Part shown: positions 16,450 to 24,945 of the stretch, one piece after another
Layout: the number at the start of each line of letters is the position of its first letter
How positions within the stretch are numbered: the first letter of the stretch is position 1
DNA from: CAWFKW01 sp964568655
Lineage (GTDB): Bacteria > Bacteroidota > Ignavibacteria > Tepidaquicellales > OLB5
Direction: 5' to 3'
Length of the DNA: 29,916 nt
Assembly (NCBI GenBank): GCA_964568655.1
Contig: CAZMRG010000029.1
Location: 1-29,916 of the forward strand
The notes under the pieces: generated by a model
Databases searched by the model: none
What the model was told of the DNA's origin: nothing
The model's input: the letters and a program-made list of their open reading frames with translations, nothing else
Program-made: the position numbers and the translations under genes

Positions 16450-18111
16450 TTATTTGTATTTTTCTATTTTGTAAATAAGATCTTTATTGTCGGGTTCTTT
16501 TTTCAATGCTTCATTCCAGTTTTTCAGAGCGGTAACAATATCTCCCAGGGCTTCGTTTATGTCGCCCAGGTGTTCAAACAAAGTCGCATCGCCGCCAACC
16601 TTAATGGCTTTTTCGATGTAGTTCCTTGCGTTTTTGTAATCTTTCATTTTGAACAGCACCCAGCCGTAAGTATCAAGATATGAGGAATTATTCGGTTCTT
16701 TATCCAGGGACTTTCTTGACATTTCCTCAGCATCTTTAAGCCTTTTCTCTCTTTCGGCTAGATGGTACGCGTAATTATTCAGTATCAGCGCGTTATCAGG
16801 ATAAAGCTTCACTGCGTCGTCATATATTCTCTCGCAATCGTTATCCATTTGCTCGTTATCATAGATCAATCCTAGATTTGAAATTACATTCAGGTCAGAT
16901 GGCGTTATTTTGTAAGCCGCTTCCAGGTAGGGGAGCGCGTCTTTTTCTTTCCCCATTCTGTACAGAGTGTTTCCGGCAAAGTAGTTCAGCCTGAAATCCT
17001 GCGGGAATTTATCAACTCCCTTTCTGAATACTTCAAGCGCATCCGGAAAACGGTTTGCTTCATAATAGAAAAATCCCACCTGTACATATGCTTCGATTGA
17101 GGTATCGGCGCGAACCAATACATCTTTCATCTTCTGCTCTGCGAGGCCTACGTTATTCTCTTTTGCGTCTATTAATGCAAGATAATAATCAGGCATCCAT
17201 TCATTTGGATAAGCATTTCTCAATGTAACCAGAATCGATCTTGCTACGTCTAAAGATTCTTTGTCTTCAGCCGAAGCTTCCAGAAACGCCGCGGCAATTC
17301 CTATCTTTGTCATGAAGTCAACGGTATCCCTGTCGATCATCTTCCCGTACTTTTCGAACGCTTCGTTATTTCTGTGCTGTCTGAAATATATCTTGATTGT
17401 TTCAGTCTGTACGTCTTTATTCTTCGGGTCGGTCTTTAAAATATCTTCATATATCTTAAGAGCGCTATCATAATCGGGGATCTTCAGATAAGCGGCAGCG
17501 GCCGAGAGCTTTAGCTGCATATCAGTCGGGTCAAGTGAAAGCAGCTTCTCTATTGTAGCGGCAACGTTTGCGTAATCTTTGTATCCTTCATAAATGTCAA
17601 CCATCCTCTCAAGAACCGTTTCATCATATTGGTAGTTATCAGTGATCTTCTCGTAATATTTAATTGCGTCTGACGGCTGTTTTAGCGCCTCATATATCCT
17701 GCCAACATTATAAAGAATATTTATATCGTCCGGCTTTTTTTCGGAAACCTCTTTAAGATATATGAGAGCGTTTTTATAATCGTTAAATATAATATAGCAG
17801 TCAGCCACATTTTCCTCATAGCTGGCGTTATCAGGATCTTTCTTCAGAGCTTCCAGTCCGTTATCGAGAGCTTTTTGATATTGTGAAACATTATAATAGA
17901 GCTTAGAGAGAGTAAAATATATCCCGGCCGCCTTTTCGATCTTCAGAGCGGCTTCGTAACGGCTTATTGCAGCTATGTAATTATCCTGAAGTTCAAATGT
18001 TTTGCCTTCTATGAACAATTCAAGCGCTTTTGGATCGGCGGGCTTATCCTGAGCCCTCAATAATCCAAAAAACCCAAAAAAAACTGTAAAAATGAGGAAA
18101 ATTCTTTTCAT
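16450..18111 (-). CDS. Secreted/periplasmic tetratricopeptide-repeat protein
   Basis: 553 residues from the ATG at 18111 (MKRIFLIFTVFFGFFGLLRAQ), which begins with a clear signal peptide; a longer frame to 18150 adds 13 residues that would bury the signal and is rejected. The rest is made of about 14 TPR-like helical pairs of roughly 34 residues (for example AISRYEAALKIEKAAGIYFT, NALIYLKEVSEKKPDDINIL, SYLDTYGWVLFKMKDYKNAR). TPR arrays are protein-protein scaffolds; in this phylum such exported TPR proteins often act in envelope assembly, but the specific role is unknown. First gene of an operon with trxB. It diverges from the T9SS cargo gene at 18311. Confidence 0.88.
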   Translation of the reverse strand: MKRIFLIFTVFFGFFGLLRAQDKPADPKALELFIEGKTFELQDNYIAAISRYEAALKIEKAAGIYFTLSKLYYNVSQYQKALDNGLEALKKDPDNASYEENVADCYIIFNDYKNALIYLKEVSEKKPDDINILYNVGRIYEALKQPSDAIKYYEKITDNYQYDETVLERMVDIYEGYKDYANVAATIEKLLSLDPTDMQLKLSAAAAYLKIPDYDSALKIYEDILKTDPKNKDVQTETIKIYFRQHRNNEAFEKYGKMIDRDTVDFMTKIGIAAAFLEASAEDKESLDVARSILVTLRNAYPNEWMPDYYLALIDAKENNVGLAEQKMKDVLVRADTSIEAYVQVGFFYYEANRFPDALEVFRKGVDKFPQDFRLNYFAGNTLYRMGKEKDALPYLEAAYKITPSDLNVISNLGLIYDNEQMDNDCERIYDDAVKLYPDNALILNNYAYHLAEREKRLKDAEEMSRKSLDKEPNNSSYLDTYGWVLFKMKDYKNARNYIEKAIKVGGDATLFEHLGDINEALGDIVTALKNWNEALKKEPDNKDLIYKIEKYK

Positions 18112-18253
18112 TGTAGAACTAAATATAAGTTTATCATTTTTTAATAACAAAGTAAAAAACCCTTCTTAAGTTCCAATTTGTACATTGGCTGCAATATTTA
18201 CTCCTATAATTACCGGTTTGCGGTAAATTCTCCCGGTTTCTCATTTCTTAGTT

Positions 18254-18285
18254 TTTGGGTTTGATAAAAATAACATTTAGTTTAA
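18254..18285 (+). promoter_or_regulatory. Putative Bacteroidota-type promoter for the T9SS cargo genes
   Basis: TTTG at 18254-18257 and TAGTTTAA at 18278-18285 (consensus TAnnTTTG with one mismatch), 20-bp spacer, 25 nt before the ATG at 18311. The 199-bp divergent spacer (18112-18310) also holds a small hairpin TTACCG/CGGTAA near 18221-18237; no other feature is seen there. Confidence 0.3.
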
Positions 18286-18310
18286 ATTCGGAAAAATTAA
18301 ACCAAACCAA

Positions 18311-20041
18311 ATGAGGACATTATTTTTTCCGGTTTTTCTATTAGTTATTATTGCCGCAGTTTCATATTCACAATGGGTTCCGAACTCAGCGGTAAATCTT
18401 AAAGTGTGCGATACAACGGGCTCGCAGGAGCTTGTAAAGATCTCGCCGACAACCGACGGCGGATGCTATATTTCCTGGTTCGATACGCGCGGGGGCAGCT
18501 ACGCTGTATATTTACAGAGATTAGATGTTTCCGGCAATAAGCTTTTTGCTCCGGGCGGACTATTGATAAGCAATCATGCTCAGAATACTTCCCTGGTCGA
18601 TTACGATATGACTACCGATGCTTCAAATAACGCCGTAATTTCTTTCACGGATGTGAGAAACGGCGGGATGATCAATCCGTTTGCCTATCTTATCAGCCCA
18701 ACAGGGTCATTTTTGTGGGGACCGGACGGGGTAAATCTCAGCGATTCAGTGAACTCGTTTCAGCCTAATCCCAAAATAGTGGCAACTTCTGACGGGAATT
18801 ACATTTTCACCTGGCGTTTAGGCTCAGGTCCGCAGAAAATAGCCATGCAGAAACTTAATGCAGCAGGGGTTAAACAATGGGGAACAAGCGAAATTTTATT
18901 TACCAGCGGCACAGGCGAGAATTATGACTGGTGCATGACCACAAAATCAGACAACGGGTCAATGATTTTGATGTGGTCAGGATACACAGGAAATTTTATT
19001 ACAGCCGGAAATTATAAGATCTATACTCAGAAAATTTCATCAACAGGAACGCGGGTATGGAATGCAACGCAGGATACATTATACTCGCTTGGACATGTTA
19101 GCGGTTTTTACAATCCTCGCATATTCCCTGACGGGAACAACGGAGCTGTTTACTGCTGGCGCGATGACAGGAACCAAACCAGTTTATCAACAGGGTATAT
19201 CCAAAGAGTAAACTCATCCGGCGTTTTTCAGTTTCCTGTAAACGGTTCGGCTGTTTCAACAAACTCTTCCGATAATCATTTTGATCCTGTTGCGGCATAT
19301 GTTGCCGCTAACGGCGAGACCTATTCAATATTCCAGGAAACAAACAGCGGGCAAACAACCACAGGTATGTTTGGCCAGAGATTTTCAGCTACAGGCACGA
19401 GGTTATGGCCCGATGCAGGAATGCCATTTATTCCGCTTGCAAATAATCAGCAATCCGCAATGTGGGTATATGCTAAAGATACTAACGTAATATTTTCTTA
19501 TGAAGAGCAGATCTTCGGTAGCAATAATTATCTGGTTAAGGCGTTTCGCACCGGTCCTTCAGGAGTACTTAGCTGGGGCGGAAGCATACTTACAGTAAGC
19601 AGCGTTTTGAGCGCAAAGGTCAGGATGAACGCAACCATTAATCAAAACGGCATGAGCATGTTCTGCTGGGCTGATAACAGGCTGGATGCGAACGGAGTTT
19701 ATGCGCAAAATTTAAATTATGACGGTTCAGGTTTGACAGGAATTCAGAATGCCGGAGGCGTTGTGCCTCAGCAATATTCACTTGCCCAAAATTATCCCAA
19801 TCCGTTCAATCCCTCAACAAAGATTCGCTTTTCTATACCTGCGGGAATAGCAAATACTCCGGTCAAGCTGACCGTTTATGATATTCTTGGCAGTGAAGTT
19901 GCAACGCTGGTAAATTCAAATTTGAACCCGGGAAATTATGAAATCAATTGGGATGCGGCTAATTATTCAAGCGGAGTTTATTTCTACAAACTGACAAGCG
20001 GCGAATATTCTAAAACTAATAAAATGACGCTTGTAAAATAA
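18311..20041 (+). CDS. T9SS cargo protein with propeller-like repeats
   Basis: 576 residues. An N-terminal signal peptide (MRTLFFPVFLLVIIAAVSYSQ) is followed by about eight repeats of 50-60 residues with the pattern (hydrophobic strand)-W-x-D-x-R...Y-x-Q-(K/R)-(h)...G-x-x-x-W (e.g. CYISWFDTRGGSYAVYLQRL, GAVYCWRDDRN...GYIQRV, SMFCWADNRLDANGVYAQNL). This looks like a seven- or eight-bladed beta-propeller. The last about 90 residues are a type A T9SS C-terminal domain (LAQNYPNPFNPSTKIRF ... YDILGSEVATLV ... YSSGVYFYKL ... MTLVK), which directs export across the outer membrane and surface attachment or release. The cargo function is unknown. The next gene begins 13 nt downstream and has a nearly identical tail, so they are probably co-expressed. 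Confidence 0.87.
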   Translation: MRTLFFPVFLLVIIAAVSYSQWVPNSAVNLKVCDTTGSQELVKISPTTDGGCYISWFDTRGGSYAVYLQRLDVSGNKLFAPGGLLISNHAQNTSLVDYDMTTDASNNAVISFTDVRNGGMINPFAYLISPTGSFLWGPDGVNLSDSVNSFQPNPKIVATSDGNYIFTWRLGSGPQKIAMQKLNAAGVKQWGTSEILFTSGTGENYDWCMTTKSDNGSMILMWSGYTGNFITAGNYKIYTQKISSTGTRVWNATQDTLYSLGHVSGFYNPRIFPDGNNGAVYCWRDDRNQTSLSTGYIQRVNSSGVFQFPVNGSAVSTNSSDNHFDPVAAYVAANGETYSIFQETNSGQTTTGMFGQRFSATGTRLWPDAGMPFIPLANNQQSAMWVYAKDTNVIFSYEEQIFGSNNYLVKAFRTGPSGVLSWGGSILTVSSVLSAKVRMNATINQNGMSMFCWADNRLDANGVYAQNLNYDGSGLTGIQNAGGVVPQQYSLAQNYPNPFNPSTKIRFSIPAGIANTPVKLTVYDILGSEVATLVNSNLNPGNYEINWDAANYSSGVYFYKLTSGEYSKTNKMTLVK

Positions 20042-20054
20042 TCATATTAATACC

Positions 20055-21833
20055 ATGAGAAAAATATTGTTAATTGCTGTAATTCTCTTTTTACATAGAC
20101 CTCTTTTTACTCAATATGCCGTTACAAATTCGCCGGGCTTTGGAACGCCTGATGTAATGGGTTTTGTGAATACTTTAGAAACTGATATCAACGGCAATCA
20201 CTATCCAAAAATTATGAATATTGATTCGTTCCCAACATTTAACGGGTATCCTAAGAATGTGAGCGGGGAATCGTTTGAAGGCGGAATTTATTGCCAAATG
20301 GATAATGATTCCGCGCTTGAAATTGTTTACGGCGTGGGGAATTTTGTTTATGCATGGAAGCTTGACGGCTCCAATGTTCCCGGATGGCCTGTTTCACTTT
20401 CTTATACTGCTGAAGGAGCGCCTGCTTTTGGCGACATTGACGGCGACGGGCAGCCTGACATCGTAATTAACTCAAGAAACTTTACCAGTACGGCCGGGGC
20501 TATATACGCTTTTCATAAAAACGGAACTCCGGTTACTGGGTTTCCTATAGTCAATGGAGCGCCGACGAGAACGGTTGTGCTTGCCGATCTGGATAATAAC
20601 GGCAGGATGGAAATAATTACAAATAAACGCCTATCAGGTTCAGGTGAAATTTCTGTTTACAAGGGCGACGGAACCATTTATCCGGGATGGCCAAAAACAA
20701 TCGATCATGTTCCCGCTTCCAGCGCTGCTGTCGGGGATATTACAGGCGATGGTGTGCCCGAAATTATTGGCGAATCATACAACAGTCTCTATGCATTTGA
20801 TAAAAACGGAAATGTCTTGCCCGGCTTTCCATACACTATGCCGGGAGGCGAAAAGAACTCGTATTCATCGCCGGTACTTGTTGATTTAAACGGTGACGGG
20901 ACAAGAGAAATAATTTTTGGGACGCATAATACTACAACAGGCGCAGGCAAAATATTTATTCTGGATCATACAGGAGCGGTATTAACGAACTGGCCTAAAC
21001 AAACTTCTGAATGGGTTTATGGCCCTGTTACACCCGGGTACATCGATGGCGATAACGTGCTGGATATTCTTGTCGGAGACCAGGTTGGCAGCGGAACGCC
21101 GGCAGATTATATTTATGGCTGGAATAAAGACGGGACTGTCTTAACAGGATTTCCAATTGGCCCTATATTTGCCGTTAATAACCAGATTTCAGTAGGAGAT
21201 ATTGACGGAGATAACCAATACGAGCTTATTGTGGATGACAATTCTGCCGATGGTCAGGGAAGGGGCAAATATCTTGCTTTTAACACAGACGGCACGGCTG
21301 TTTCAGGCTGGCCTCAGTATACTCTTGGAGCGACATTTTACAACATGCCATGTTTAGCCGATTTAAACAGAGACGGGCATCTTGATATAGTTGGCGCTTC
21401 ATTTTCAACCCCCACGTCTAATGTTTATATATGGAACACGGGAATTAATTATAATCCTTCTAAGATTATCAATCCAATGTGGCAATTTAATACGCGCCAT
21501 AACGGCGTATGGGGTGATAATGAACTTACAGGAATAAAACAGATCAGCAATGAATTACCAAGGCAGTTTAATTTACAGCAGAATTATCCAAATCCGTTTA
21601 ATCCATCTACTAAGATACGGTTTGCGATACCGTCAGGAATGTCAAATACTTTAGTAAAGCTCATTGTATATGATATTCTTGGAAGGGAAGTTGCAACGCT
21701 TGTAAATTCTAATTTGAATCCCGGAAATTATGAAGTTAACTGGGATGGGTCAAACTATTCCAGCGGAGTTTATTTCTATAAACTACAGGCAGCTGATTTT
21801 TCTGAAATTAAGAAAATGTCGCTGGTTAAATAA
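20055..21833 (+). CDS. FG-GAP/VCBS-repeat T9SS cargo protein
   Basis: 592 residues with an N-terminal signal peptide (MRKILLIAVILFLHRPLFTQ). The body holds at least seven FG-GAP/VCBS repeats with calcium-loop motifs of the D-x-D-x-D-G type: GDIDGDGQPDIVI, DLDNNGRMEIIT, GDITGDGVPEIIG, DLNGDGTREIIFG, IDGDNVLDILVG, GDIDGDNQYELIV, DLNRDGHLDIVGA. Such repeats fold into an integrin-alpha-like beta-propeller that binds Ca2+ and is used in adhesion or as a scaffold. Intervening segments repeat a ...DG(T/S)...GWP or GFP pattern. Residues about 503-592 are a T9SS sorting domain almost the same as that of the preceding gene. No catalytic domain was recognised. A strong terminator follows the stop. Confidence 0.9.
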   Translation: MRKILLIAVILFLHRPLFTQYAVTNSPGFGTPDVMGFVNTLETDINGNHYPKIMNIDSFPTFNGYPKNVSGESFEGGIYCQMDNDSALEIVYGVGNFVYAWKLDGSNVPGWPVSLSYTAEGAPAFGDIDGDGQPDIVINSRNFTSTAGAIYAFHKNGTPVTGFPIVNGAPTRTVVLADLDNNGRMEIITNKRLSGSGEISVYKGDGTIYPGWPKTIDHVPASSAAVGDITGDGVPEIIGESYNSLYAFDKNGNVLPGFPYTMPGGEKNSYSSPVLVDLNGDGTREIIFGTHNTTTGAGKIFILDHTGAVLTNWPKQTSEWVYGPVTPGYIDGDNVLDILVGDQVGSGTPADYIYGWNKDGTVLTGFPIGPIFAVNNQISVGDIDGDNQYELIVDDNSADGQGRGKYLAFNTDGTAVSGWPQYTLGATFYNMPCLADLNRDGHLDIVGASFSTPTSNVYIWNTGINYNPSKIINPMWQFNTRHNGVWGDNELTGIKQISNELPRQFNLQQNYPNPFNPSTKIRFAIPSGMSNTLVKLIVYDILGREVATLVNSNLNPGNYEVNWDGSNYSSGVYFYKLQAADFSEIKKMSLVK

Positions 21834-21860
21834 TCGTTGTTCGTTGATTTTTTTACAATG

Positions 21861-21890
21861 AAAAGCAGGCTTAAAGAGCCTGCTTTTTTA
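21861..21890 (+). terminator. Rho-independent terminator after the T9SS cargo pair
   Basis: A perfect 11-bp stem, AAAAGCAGGCT (21861-21871) and AGCCTGCTTTT (21877-21887), loop of five bases, then T-rich sequence to 21889. It lies between convergent genes; the minus-strand side has only four T, so it mainly serves the plus strand. Confidence 0.88.
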
Positions 21891-21918
21891 TACAGCGGTA
21901 AAACAACAGTTAAAAATT

Positions 21919-24285
21919 TTAAAAATCCATTCTTATCCCGGCATTATAATTTCTGTTTGGCGCCTGAGTTCTTTCAAGTTCCTGGTATGATTCATTAAGC
22001 ATATTATTGACCGCGACAAATATAGAAGTGTTCTTAAGTATTTGTTTGCTAAGTTTCATATCGAGTATAAAATACGCTTTTGGCTCTTCAAATTTATAGA
22101 ACAGGTCTTTATCAACTTTGCTCAGATATTTACCGGAAATATCATAGCTGAATCCAAGATAATTAATATCTGCAGAAAACGATAGATTGTGCTTTGGCTT
22201 ATATGGTAAATAATCATCAGTACGATTAGCGGATAGATCGCGCGCATCAACAAAACTGTAACTCACATTAAATCCGTATCCAAATTGTTTATTGAACATA
22301 TTGAAATGAGAATTGTAGTCCAGGAATACTTCGAATCCTTTGATCTGTGATTTGGCAATATTCTGCACCTGGAACGGCCCGTTAATCCCGGTTCCTATAT
22401 TAACATACTGAATAAGGTTATTATATTCATTTATGTAAGCTGATACATCAAAGGTAAACCTCTTTTCATATTGTTTTCTGAATCCGAACTCCAAAGACAC
22501 CATTTCTTCCGGTCTCAGGTTGGGATTAAAAACAAAGTCAAAACCGCCGAAAAGCTCTTTCTTGAAATAAAGCTCGGCAATAGAAGGCGCGCGGAAGGCT
22601 CTGCCAACAAGCGCCCGGAATGAAATATCTTTAAACACTCCGCTGTTAATAATAGGGGAATATAGAAAAGATATTTTCGGGCTCACCTGGGTAAAATGAT
22701 TACCGCCTACAAATGCGTTATGGTCAATCCTTGAGCCTAAAGTTGTGGAAAGTATGGAAACGCCGTTATTATCAGTCACTATCATATGCTGGTCCTGAAC
22801 AAATGCCGCAAGGTTGTTTACCTGCTGGTCGCCGTACAATATGGACGCAGGACTGGACCGTACCACGTTCCATTGCAGGTCTATACCTGATATCATATAA
22901 TTTCTTTTGCTGATCTGGTAGTCAAACTGCGATATGTTTCCGAAATTATATGATTTAATAGTTGTTTCAAGCGCTTGCCCGGGGGGAGCGTATTGAACTG
23001 ATACAGTGTTGTTAGGATTATAATATGATAAACTGCTGAGAGAATAATAATAAAATCTGGAGGTGTATTTCGTTTTCGTAGAAGGAAAAGCCGTGTAAAA
23101 TACATCAACACTTGAGGTTTCTTTTTTTATTCTGTCGCCCAGATAAGAAGGTGAAACCTCATATGGCTGGGCATATGCCCCAACGTCTTTTCTCCAGTAA
23201 TGCGGAAATGCGCCGTTTGACTTTGTATATTGAAGCGTAACCTCAAGGTCTCTGTTAGTTAATACATTATACATTAGTTTTGCAAGCCCGCTATAAAATT
23301 CGTAATCAGTTTGCTGGGCATGCCCGTCATTTTGATTATAATTGAAATTAAGAAGGTAAGCCAGGTTTTTGTAAGTATTACTGTGAATAACATCGATCCC
23401 TTTAAAGGATAACAGTTTATTTGTGAATTTAAGACTATCATTCAGTTTTTCATAAAAACCATAATTCAAATTAACTGAGGTATATGGTTTATAAGTGGGT
23501 TTCTTAGTAATAACATTTACAACGCCGCCTATTGCGCTTGAACCATACAACGAAGAAAATGCCCCTTTGACTACTTCGGTCCTGTCAATTATTGATAGAG
23601 GTATCAAAGACCACAAGGCGCCTTTTGAATCTCCCGTTAATGACGGCCTGCCATCAAGCAGCAGCAGCACCCTGTTGCCAATGCCGCCTCCGGCAACGTC
23701 TGAGGAGCCCCTGATAGATAAGCCCTGAACATTTATTCCGCTGGTTCTGAAAACGGTAACGCCTTCTATTCTGTCAAGTACATTATCAAAAGTAAGCATG
23801 TTGCGTTTTTTGATATCATCAGAGGTAACAATTGAAATCGAAGACGGAGTCTGTTTTAAAGTAAGTTCGGTTTTTGTTGCGGTAACGTTTATTCTGTCAA
23901 TCTCAATATCAACGGGGGTTAGGAAAACGTTAATAGAAGTTGTTTTTCCCGGTGTTACGCGTACTTCATTTAAAACGAGTTTTTTATAACCAAGTCGTGA
24001 TATGGTGACTTTATAAATAGCTTCATCCAGGTTATAAACTTCGAACTTTCCTAAAACATCGGAATATGTTTCAGCAATTAATTCATTGTTAAGTCCGGAA
24101 CTTTCGATCCTGATCTTTGCATTATTTACCGCTCCGTCATCCGCAGAGTCAATAACACTTCCCTTTAAAACCCCTTTGATATCTTCAGCATATGTAAAAC
24201 CGGATAGATAAAATAAATATATGAATGCTAAAAAAAGGGCTTCTAAAAATACGACTCTCTTAAATTTTATTGTGAATACTGACAA
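21919..24285 (-). CDS. TonB-dependent outer-membrane receptor
   Basis: 788 residues. Signal peptide (about 1-34), a carboxypeptidase-regulatory-like beta domain (about 37-115; VLKGSVIDSADDGAVNNAKI), a plug domain (about 130-245; LKQTPSSISIVTSDDI, GLSIRGSSDVAGGG, VLLLLDGRPS, VVKGAFSSLYGSSAIGGVVNVITKK), and a 22-strand-type barrel to the C-terminal Phe (IRMDF). It imports a scarce nutrient with TonB energy. The barrel has GRAFRAP (FRAP at 22585-22596) and FNPNL (22516-22527), a pair found in haem receptors but also in other TonB receptors; the His usually lying between them in haem receptors is absent. It starts 4 bp after a small putative lipoprotein gene, with which it shares an operon. Substrate is uncertain. 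Confidence 0.95.
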   Translation of the reverse strand: MSVFTIKFKRVVFLEALFLAFIYLFYLSGFTYAEDIKGVLKGSVIDSADDGAVNNAKIRIESSGLNNELIAETYSDVLGKFEVYNLDEAIYKVTISRLGYKKLVLNEVRVTPGKTTSINVFLTPVDIEIDRINVTATKTELTLKQTPSSISIVTSDDIKKRNMLTFDNVLDRIEGVTVFRTSGINVQGLSIRGSSDVAGGGIGNRVLLLLDGRPSLTGDSKGALWSLIPLSIIDRTEVVKGAFSSLYGSSAIGGVVNVITKKPTYKPYTSVNLNYGFYEKLNDSLKFTNKLLSFKGIDVIHSNTYKNLAYLLNFNYNQNDGHAQQTDYEFYSGLAKLMYNVLTNRDLEVTLQYTKSNGAFPHYWRKDVGAYAQPYEVSPSYLGDRIKKETSSVDVFYTAFPSTKTKYTSRFYYYSLSSLSYYNPNNTVSVQYAPPGQALETTIKSYNFGNISQFDYQISKRNYMISGIDLQWNVVRSSPASILYGDQQVNNLAAFVQDQHMIVTDNNGVSILSTTLGSRIDHNAFVGGNHFTQVSPKISFLYSPIINSGVFKDISFRALVGRAFRAPSIAELYFKKELFGGFDFVFNPNLRPEEMVSLEFGFRKQYEKRFTFDVSAYINEYNNLIQYVNIGTGINGPFQVQNIAKSQIKGFEVFLDYNSHFNMFNKQFGYGFNVSYSFVDARDLSANRTDDYLPYKPKHNLSFSADINYLGFSYDISGKYLSKVDKDLFYKFEEPKAYFILDMKLSKQILKNTSIFVAVNNMLNESYQELERTQAPNRNYNAGIRMDF

Positions 24286-24289
24286 TTTA

Positions 24290-24799
24290 TTAAAATTTAT
24301 ATCCTTTTGCTGTATCTGCCCATGAAAGGAAATTAATATTTGCTAGTCCTTGCGCTGAAGGTATGGTATCACGTTTTGGACTTGAGAACCAGCAAGATGA
24401 ACTTGTATCACATCCATGAATTCCAAGTATGTAATTAGTAGAATCAGAATAAGGAAGTTTTGTATAGGCTGTAACAAGTACATAATTTCCGCCTCCGGTT
24501 AATCCCACTATGTTGTAAGTAGCGCTATAAGTATTATTTGACTTAGTCAATTTAAGCGAGTCAGTTCCATTAGGAGGGCCAACTGGCGGCCATGTAGCAA
24601 ACGCAGATATACTATAATATCCACATAATGCGCATTGAACTCTGTTTGTATCTGCAAAAGTTATTGTGCCGCTTATTGTGCCGGCGGCCGGTCCTGTGGT
24701 TGAGTTAGTTGTTGTGTCGCTTCCGCAGTTATATATAAGGATAGTGGCGACGGTAAAAATTACTAATAAAAATCCATTCAGCTTTACTGATTTTTTCAT
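24290..24799 (-). CDS. Small putative lipoprotein, family not recognised, partner of the TonB receptor
   Basis: 169 residues. An N-terminal signal (KLNGFLLVIFTVATILIYNC) ends in a Cys that could be a lipid-attachment site; Asn before Cys is unusual for a lipobox. A Ser/Thr-rich linker leads to a single beta-rich module of about 125 residues: ISGTITFADTN, ATWPP, NNTYSATYNI, GNYVLVTAY, LGIHGCDTSSSC, NINFLSWADT. The last module of the protein ending at 29433 is a paralogue sharing all of these landmarks, including the GCDT cysteine and a second Cys. Stop and the receptor start are 4 bp apart, so it probably helps capture the receptor's substrate at the cell surface (inference). A strong Shine-Dalgarno, AAGGAAGGAAAT, precedes the ATG. 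Function unknown. Confidence 0.8.
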   Translation of the reverse strand: MKKSVKLNGFLLVIFTVATILIYNCGSDTTTNSTTGPAAGTISGTITFADTNRVQCALCGYYSISAFATWPPVGPPNGTDSLKLTKSNNTYSATYNIVGLTGGGNYVLVTAYTKLPYSDSTNYILGIHGCDTSSSCWFSSPKRDTIPSAQGLANINFLSWADTAKGYKF

Positions 24800-24843
24800 A
24801 TTTCCTTCCTTTGGTTAAAAGAATTTATTTTTTTATAACGTTA

Positions 24844-24871
24844 CAAATATAAAATGACACTCCGGTTCAAA
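24844..24871 (-). promoter_or_regulatory. Putative Bacteroidota-type promoter of the lipoprotein/TonB-receptor operon
   Basis: On the minus strand TATATTTG (24851-24844) matches TAnnTTTG exactly, 44 nt before the lipoprotein ATG; TTTG at 24871-24868 is a -33 candidate with a short 16-bp spacer. A poor spacer fits a promoter that needs an activator. Confidence 0.4.
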
Positions 24872-24875
24872 AAAT

Positions 24876-24913
24876 GATTTTGGTCATGTTTTGATAAGAT
24901 TTTTGTCATGTTT
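24876..24913. promoter_or_regulatory. Candidate operator: two 16-bp direct repeats, 22 bp apart
   Basis: GATTTTGGTCATGTTT (24876-24891) and GATTTTTGTCATGTTT (24898-24913) differ at one base and start 22 bp apart, i.e. two helical turns, so bound subunits would lie on the same DNA face. They end 5 bp upstream of the putative -33 element of the lipoprotein/receptor promoter, the usual place for an activator site. Flanking bases extend the similarity (18 of 22 over the full units). Confidence 0.55.
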
Positions 24914-24945
24914 GGATTAAATATATAATTTTATTGTAAATCGGC

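Noticed and set aside
22516..22596. Direct assignment of the TonB receptor as a haem receptor from FRAP/NPNL
   Set aside because: The pair is widespread in TonB receptors and the diagnostic His between the motifs is absent; kept as a lead only.
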